This document shows, in pieces, positions 57,379-64,000 of a stretch of DNA of 64,000 nt. The notes under the pieces were generated by a model. The model was not told the origin of the DNA and made no database searches. It saw only the letters and a list, made by a program, of their open reading frames with translations. The translations under genes were made by a program, and so were the position numbers. Location: assembly GCA_003255025.1 (NCBI GenBank), contig QANY01008070.1, forward strand, positions 62,001-126,000, written 5' to 3'. Within the stretch, counting starts at the first letter, position 1. Every line of letters starts with the position of its first letter. The DNA comes from Datisca glomerata (taxonomy: Eukaryota; Streptophyta; Magnoliopsida; Cucurbitales; Datiscaceae).

Positions 57379-60314
57379 TTTATATTCCATTGAAAACCTA
57401 AAGTATTCATCTTCTTCTTCAAGTGTAAGAAGCGCACCAACAAAGGTTGGACGAGGTTCCTTCAAAGTACCTAAGTTGTCTTCTTTTAGTTTATCAACTG
57501 TAGCTTGTCCACCATCTTATAACATTGGAGGGACTTCCACAACCTCATCATTTGATGTTTCTGAGCTTGAATCATCTTCAATGGTGACATGGTAATTTGT
57601 ACATGTAAAGTCTTCATCTTCGACTTTCTTTTATGACATACTTGTAAACACAATAGTTCACTGTCTTACTTTTAGGGGACCCTCAGTATTATGTAGATAG
57701 ATGATTGTCGCTTCATTTTTGAAGAGATCTTGCTATTTACCTCTTTATCATCTTTCATCGTACATGAAGTATTCACAACCCCATCATTAGACTTCCATTG
57801 GGAATTCACTATTGTGTTTGAGCCTTTAAGTTGATTGAAGACTAACATATTTCTCATTCTTGTAATTTGATCTCCTCTTGTGTGAGCAACAGTCAACGTT
57901 TCAAAAACTAAAGTGCATTCAACTGGAGCTTTAATACGATTAAAGACAGAGACTCTCTTTGCTTCTTGTTTAATTTCTTTTTCTTCTTCTTCCTCGACAG
58001 AGACGTATTGCACACTTTTCCTCGTCTTGATTGTTATGGGTATAGGTTCTTTCGTTTATGAGCAAGTCCACATTTTGTTGTGGGCACTTCATAACCTTCC
58101 TTTAAAAGTTTATGATGTGTATCAGTATACCCATGTACACTTTCTTCAACAACTTTCTAACTTAACCTTTTCACAACCTCAGGATCTGTAAAATCATATC
58201 CTGCTTTGGCTAGAAACTTGTATGATATAGAGTCAAAACCTACATCTGTCCTTTTATTAGTAAGAGAACCATGCTCTATCACCCCCTGAGCTAGTAGGAC
58301 AAAGTCTTTCAATGGTTTGCTAATGACTTGACTAGTTATCTACGTCAAAAGCATTATATGGCTTTCTCTTAAGTCCTCAAAGTCACCAACTCACATTCTT
58401 TATTTTTTAGCACTTGGCGAATGGAGATTCTCCTTACTTACGTTGTGATAACGAGATGTTTTATAGTACATGTGAAATAGTTGGTAAGCGGGTTGTAATT
58501 CTTTATGGCGAGACTACCATAACGACTTCAACTTCATCTTTTATCTGGTTTGGAAGAGTATTATCTTGTAACTTATTCAATAAACATTCTTCTACAGCTA
58601 TTTCCATTAGTGCTTCTGTATTTGGATTCTTTATTCCCATTATTAGAAATTCCATCAGCATAACTTCTTTTACAGAATCTTTCTCCATGTAAGATATTGC
58701 ATCGGCGAAATGAGACTCAACTTTGTGAAAGGGTTCGTATCAGCATTGACCTTTTGTACCATACCATTTGAGTAGTACTTGAAGCATTGGTGCAAAGTGG
58801 ATGGCACTACCTCATTTCTATGGGTCAAAGGTCGGCCTAATAATAACTTATAAGTTGTCTTGGATTCAATTACATGAAATAACGTGTTTGATTTCAATTC
58901 CCCAACTTTAAGATCTAGTCGAGTCATGCCCATCGCTCGTTGCCCCTCTTGATTGAAACCTTGAATCACGAGACAACTTTTTGACAACTCTTCTACAAGG
59001 ATGCCAAGTTGCTTTAATGTTGATTTCAGCATTATGTTGACAGCCGAACCATCATCAATCAATATGTGGGTAACTGTTTGCTCTCTTATGCAACCAGACA
59101 CGAAGAAGGGTCGGCTATAGGCTTAGAACCTAATAACAGATATTCATTCATGAATTTGATTGAAGATGAGCAAGAGGTGGACATGATGCTCACCTTTTTT
59201 GGTACTTGGGAGAACGATTATTGAAACTATACTCATCTGGCTTTTGCAAAGCTTTAGTAAGTGGTTCTTTCATTTTCTCGAGGGAGATGTAATAATTGAC
59301 AAATATTGTATTCAGCTGTTATTTTCAGCCAAACCTTTGATGTTGTTTTAGAATGATTTGTAAGAGTATTTCCATCCTCACTGCCATCATCATTTCCCTC
59401 AATAGCAAAGCAGGAAACTACTAGAATAGTCCCATCTCCTTCCTCATTAGAGAATCCTCTTGGAAAGTATTCTTTGAGTGAGATGGGGAATCGACGTGCT
59501 TGTACGAGTTCTTCGCTACTTTTAGATTTAATTTTTTGCAGCCTTCAATTCTTCACAACTTTCTCGTTGGGAAAAGGTGGGAGTTTCTTCTCTAGATCTT
59601 CATAGGAGAAAGTGTCTGGCTGACAAAACTTGGTCCATCCTTCATCATCTTCATCATCCATCATATAACATCTATTATTCTTTTATTCCTCAACTTTTGG
59701 CGGGAGTAGAATGGCCACTGGTTCAAAGGATCCAAATTGGACTATGTCTACATTTGCCACTGGAAGACCAAATGATGATTCAACATGCCTTTCCCCATTG
59801 ACGATCGCACCATGGTTAGAGTGAGTTACATCATCAATCTCCAATTCAATTTTCCTCTTTTTTACGAGCTTCAGAATGTGTTCCTTCCAAAGAAAGCATT
59901 TTTCAATAAGATGACTAATCATGCGATGATACTTGAAATAATTAGGATCTTTACTTTTCCCATCTCCTTAGGTCGTTTACACTCTGGTAGTTCAATCAAT
60001 TTTTGCTACAGGAGTTGTTCAAGCATATCTTCCACGTCTGACTCTAGAAAAAAGGTCTGTTTTCTCTGTCATCTCCTTTTAAACTTAATCGTGGTCTTTC
60101 TCTTCCTTCACAACTCTCAACCTCTTTATCTTCTTTCAATATTAAAAACCAGTGAATCTTTAGTTGAGGCCTTATGTGATTTTTCTACCTTCTTTGTTTC
60201 TCACTTTTCTCTTCGTTGGTCAGGAACAATATTTCTTGACTACTACGACTAGCTATACTTAATTCTATATCTTAAGCGCGAGTGGCTAGCTCTTCAAATG
60301 TGTGGGGCTTTTTC
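57379..60314 (-). pseudogene. gypsy gag and protease region
   Basis: Read leftwards: gag end KATFEELATRA-like at about 60290, CFLWKEHILKLVKKRKIELE (59922-59683), the retroviral-type aspartic protease ILIDDGSAVNIMLKSTLKQL (59101-58670; the usual DTG or DSG is DDGSA, as in these families), then LLGRPLTHRNEVVPSTLHQC, and a spacer KRVSVFNRIKAPVECTLVFE (58013-57672). Several stops. Confidence 0.85.
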
Positions 60315-60329
60315 CATTACAACAAATAA

Positions 60330-60610
60330 AGGCTACGATACCGGTCAAAAAATGTTATCATAGGACTTCGATAGCGTTTCTGAAAATGCTATGTATACCA
60401 ACGTTATTAAAAGTCTGATATCTATGATAGCGTTTGTTAAATGCCATAAAAATCCTTTCATAGCATTTTAAAAATGCTATAAAAATCCTTTCATAGTGTT
60501 ATATAAATACTGCAGTAGGTCTTTTACATCGTTTCATAAAATGTCATCGTAGGTCTTTCATAGTGCTTTATAAATGCTATCGCAGGTCTTTCGTAACATT
60601 TTTCATTACT
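60330..60610. repeat. CACTA subterminal repeats
   Basis: Repeats of a 15-20-bp motif of type TTTCATAGC(A/G)TTTTA and its inverse AAATGCTAT(A/C)G, about ten copies. Such clusters are the transposase (TNPA-type) binding zones of CACTA elements. Confidence 0.7.
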
Positions 60611-60869
60611 TATTATTTTGTTAATGTTATTAAATAGTTTTTATAAATTTTTTTAATTACTTATACTTATAATTGAACAAATATGAAAAATAAATAACTT
60701 TTTAGAAAATATCACGAAATAATAAAATCGCATATCATTTTATTTAATTAGTCAAAATTGTTACATACTAATTGTCTACAAGAAATCACATCTCAAAGTG
60801 ATAATTACATATTGGTTTTTATATAGAGCAAGCAAAGTAATTTATCCAAAAAACTAAAATCTAGTATAA

Positions 60870-61040
60870 ATTCACATCTAGGTACTGAAGGGGAAAGTAC
60901 CCTAGGAGGTCCACTTGGTGGGTTTTTTTGGTGAGGAGGTGGTGGCGCAGGTAACTGCCTTGGTGGTGCTTCAGGATAAGATCAAACTGTTGTACCAAAA
61001 GCATGAATGATCCATTCAGATGAAGGAGCAAGCCTACTAT
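60870..61040 (-). pseudogene. CACTA-associated Pro-rich coding fragment
   Basis: Minus strand frame reads SYPEAPPRQLPAPPPPHQKN, PPSGPPRVLSPSVPRCEF with an upstream stop. Pro-rich C-termini near one end are typical of CACTA-borne proteins. Too short to assign. Confidence 0.4.
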
Positions 61041-64000
61041 TCCAAATAGTACAATTAAACATCTAAGAAATGACTTATTAAATAAGAAAGTTAAGAATTA
61101 GTGGTAGACTTACAACATTCCATGATATAGTATAGTCGTTAATGGAGAGCAACCAAATTCTGACATTTAACTACAAACCAAGCTTATTATCTTATGTGTC
61201 AAAATGTAACATTTAACAAGCAGCCAAGTTTATATGAATAATATCTTATAAGACCATAACAAAGCTTACGTGACAAAGAATGTTCATAACAACATCACGC
61301 CTTTCAAATCCATCCATTCCCTCACCACCAAAAAGAAGAAAAAGAAAATAGATTAAATATGAATTGCATGGAAGTACAAAGATTACATTGAAAAATACAT
61401 ACCACGTAATAGGATATTTAGAACCGTTACGATATTTGATACTAATAAATTAATTTAATTTTTTTACTGAAATCTAAGCAAGTAAACACTAATAGGTGAA
61501 AGCTCAAATAAACTCATATTGCAAATGATGTTTCACAGTCAATTATAGGTTTTCTCCACTGTATGAATGTGCACACTAGCCAAAGCAATAATCCAAAACT
61601 TGTTTAGTATGCCACCAGAAGCATAAACACGCGTATAATATATATTTAGAAAATACTATGAAACTCCTTTAATTCAGAACCAAAGCTTTCATTCTACAAA
61701 AGTTATTAACATTCATTCTAATCTACCAAAGCTTTTGGTTCTAAAAAATTTCATTCTAATCTACCAAAGCTTTTGGTTCTAAAATATTTCATTATAATCT
61801 ACCAAACAGAAACGAGAGCAGAATTTAGTAAATATAAAGATAACTAATATCATCATCATCAAAAGAAACAAAAGAGGGAAGAAATGAAAGTGAGATCATT
61901 AAGCAAGCACAATTGTTTCTAGAGGTCAAAATAGTTTTAAAAAGTACCTTTTGAGCTTCAAACACCATTACAAAAGTCTCTTAAAGAAAGGCTTTCTCAA
62001 AAACATGAAAATGGATTTTGCAATTTGAAATGCTAAGGAAACCAATTATACATGCAGATATACATCGTTAAGAAGCATCAAAACTCGCCAACCATTGTTC
62101 AAGTCTGACATAGCAAAATATTTAGCTCTAATAAGCAAATGGAAAATGGTAACAAACATCAGGTTACCAAAATTTCAGCACCAGGAAGATTTCCTCTTTT
62201 GACACGACTGAGAACTACTTCTAAATTGTTTAATTGTAATGAACAAACAATGATGAAAAACAAATTACTCAACAGAAATGTTCTATAACTTAAGTCTATG
62301 ACTTAAAATATGAGTAATATTTTATAACATGGCCACTTAAGTCAATGAATATCCCATTAATATTCTCACCACCAAACTACTTTTAAATGCAACTTGGCAG
62401 AACTCATGAACTAACAATATAAATACCATATTCATCTACATTAAATCAGTATAACTCATGGACTATTATATCAAGTCACAGCACCAAATAAATCTCATGG
62501 CTACTGATAAAGTAAACATCAGCACCAAAAGTTGTGGTAAATAGAGCATCAGAAGTTCCATCAAATTTTGCATCAAACATTATAAGTGCATGATTTTTAG
62601 CTCCAAAATTGAACTAAAGATAAATAAGCCAGCCAGTTTACACTGATTTCAAATTTTACTCTGGTAAAAGAGCAACCATATTGCTCATAAAAGGTATTGT
62701 AGAGGTGTTACCAAGGAAGATAAAAAGATTACCTGAATGCATTTCCCTTTAGTTGATGCCCTTGCTTAAACACAAGCACCATCCTTAAGTTAAATGAATA
62801 AACAATAAAACAATGTCAAATCCACATAACAAAATCTTAGAAATTATTTCAATAGAAAATATTAGACAGCATTAGACAACACAATCTATGTTGGTAACTC
62901 TATGGGAATCACAGAAGCCCCTGAACAAACACCAAAAGAAATGACAAATTTTTGTCAAACATTTTAAGAATAATACTTTGAGAAAAAAAGGAGGGAGGGA
63001 AAATTCATATAAATAAATTCCAACCAGATGAACAATTAGAATAAAGAAAGTAACAATACAAAGTTAGGGTAGCACACAAGGAAGAAAAGAGGACATCCCA
63101 AATGTAAAAGCAACGCACAGAAGGGAACATGCAAGGAAGCTTGGGGATCCTTCTAAAGAGCTCGATTAAGGTTGATTGCCAATTTCAATTTCTGATTTCA
63201 CCATCCTGAAGAGCTATGCTATGGTTGTATCGAGGTTTACTACTGAGGAGAGAAAGCAATTTGTTTTATAAGAAAAGTGAGAGAGTTTACCAAGGGAGAG
63301 GTCGTGACTGTGAAAGGTTTGAGAGAGGAGAAAAGGCCATGCGTGGCCGTTGCCGTTACACAGTAAAACAGATTAATTAGTAACATTTCAACTGAATAAC
63401 AGAGGGTTTTCAACAAATCAACCATAACTAGAAATTAAAACAATAACAAACATAACGTGCAAGAACAACAATAGTATGAAAGATCTTAACCTACTTATAT
63501 ACCAAATTATCAAATAATAATGAAATAATTAGTTTCTTTCAGTCATTTATTAACTCTTAAATTCTCAATAACAATGGTAATTTTTCATTCAGACCATCAT
63601 GTTTGATGTGAAAAGATAAATTTCTCAACAATAGAGAAATTTAACTATAAGTAAAAAATGTAACTATATAGGTAAAGTTCTTTTTGGCTAATTACAAGAA
63701 GAACTCATAAAGAATCCATAATATATTCAAGTAGATAATGGTTCAAGTACCACTTCTTTGCATAAAAACTACATCAGTAGTAAAATATATGAAAATTAAA
63801 GATCTTCATCACATATAACAAATACCCAGCAACAAGAACACAAAAGACAGAAAATGAGGTGTCTTTACTTGGATCTTCTAGAAAATAAACCAAATTTTTT
63901 ATATAGAAGAACTTATAGTGAAACTATAACTCATATAAAACTTACAAAAATAACAAAAAATCAGACAAAACTCACAAAAAACAGACATGAAATTTATATT
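61041..64000. other. AT-rich interior, no gene recognised
   Basis: Almost 3 kb without a coding frame I trust. TCTAATCTACCAAAGCTTTTGGTTC occurs as a short tandem repeat at about 61717-61800 (three partial copies). Probably CACTA introns or non-coding interior; the element's far end is not seen. Confidence 0.4.

Larger units (their letters stand above)
46495..60314 (-). mobile_element. Ty3/gypsy LTR retrotransposon, minus strand, 5'-truncated and interrupted
   Basis: Gag-protease (right), RT, RNase H, then integrase (left): gypsy order. Its right end is cut by the CACTA element at 60315, so the 5' LTR is missing. It is interrupted by a copia element (49851-54514) and a hAT-like element (56666-57378). 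Many stops show it is dead. Between pol and the 3' LTR is a 1.6-kb tail with tandem repeats. Confidence 0.88.
60315..64000 (-). mobile_element. CACTA (En/Spm) element, one end inside the window
   Basis: Begins CATTACAACAAATAAAGGC at 60315, one base off the canonical CACTA end, followed by several hundred bases of subterminal repeats. The gypsy gag frame stops exactly there. The other end lies beyond 64000. Apart from a Pro-rich fragment (60870-61040) no coding part is clear; the remainder is AT-rich. Confidence 0.7.

Noticed and set aside
63240..63425. 61-codon - strand frame
   Set aside because: No homology and unremarkable composition in an AT-rich interior.

Overview
The window is nuclear DNA of a eudicot plant: AT-rich, genes split by GT-AG introns, and dense with plant-type transposable elements. 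Only two genes can be named with confidence. One is a bHLH041-type transcription factor on the + strand (8 exons, 7666-10996, about 533 aa). The other is a mitochondrial RecA homologue, best match RECA2, on the - strand (8 exons, 16326-19659, about 420 aa). Both read through all splice junctions without a stop. A small family of unknown, conserved-looking proteins occurs as a tandem pair on the - strand (41634-42070 and 42353-43463). I cannot name the species.

Layout: 1-1379 intergenic with a perfect foldback; 1390-5771 a 5'-truncated, decayed LINE (L1/RTE-like order EN-RT-RNase H) ending in poly(A); 5783-7665 intergenic with a Harbinger-type MITE and the bHLH promoter; 7666-10996 the bHLH gene; 10997-16325 intergenic with a second Harbinger-type MITE and other small repeats; 16326-19659 RECA2; 20019-40329 a nest of transposons upstream of RECA2; 40338-43463 the small tandem genes; 43622-45801 a second, non-autonomous MULE; 46495-60314 a minus-strand Ty3/gypsy element broken by a Ty1/copia element and a small hAT-like element; 60315 to the end, the start of a CACTA element that truncates the gypsy element.

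The nest upstream of RECA2 can be dissected exactly from its target duplications. An about 1-kb hAT-like element (8-bp duplication GCCGCCTA at 20011 and 40330) holds an 18.4-kb MULE (9-bp duplication ACAAACCAA at 20180 and 38619). The MULE in turn holds a 9.4-kb copia element sitting inside the MULE transposase gene. A separate 848-bp hAT-like element (direct repeat GGTTTGGCTT) sits in the same host element. The MULE has two convergent genes, a DUF1985 + C48/ULP1-protease gene (+) and a MURA-type transposase (-), the arrangement known from Kaonashi/CUMULE-type elements. Both are pseudogenes.

The most unusual feature is a family of short palindromic arrays carried by both MULEs. The clearest array (44352-44760) has a 31-bp unit made of a 10-bp arm (CTACACGATG), a 10-nt spacer and the inverted arm, repeated about 11 times. 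A 42-bp variant with one additional arm dominates the neighbouring array. Degenerate versions occupy seven non-coding intervals of the big MULE and none of its recognisable exons. Their role is unknown.
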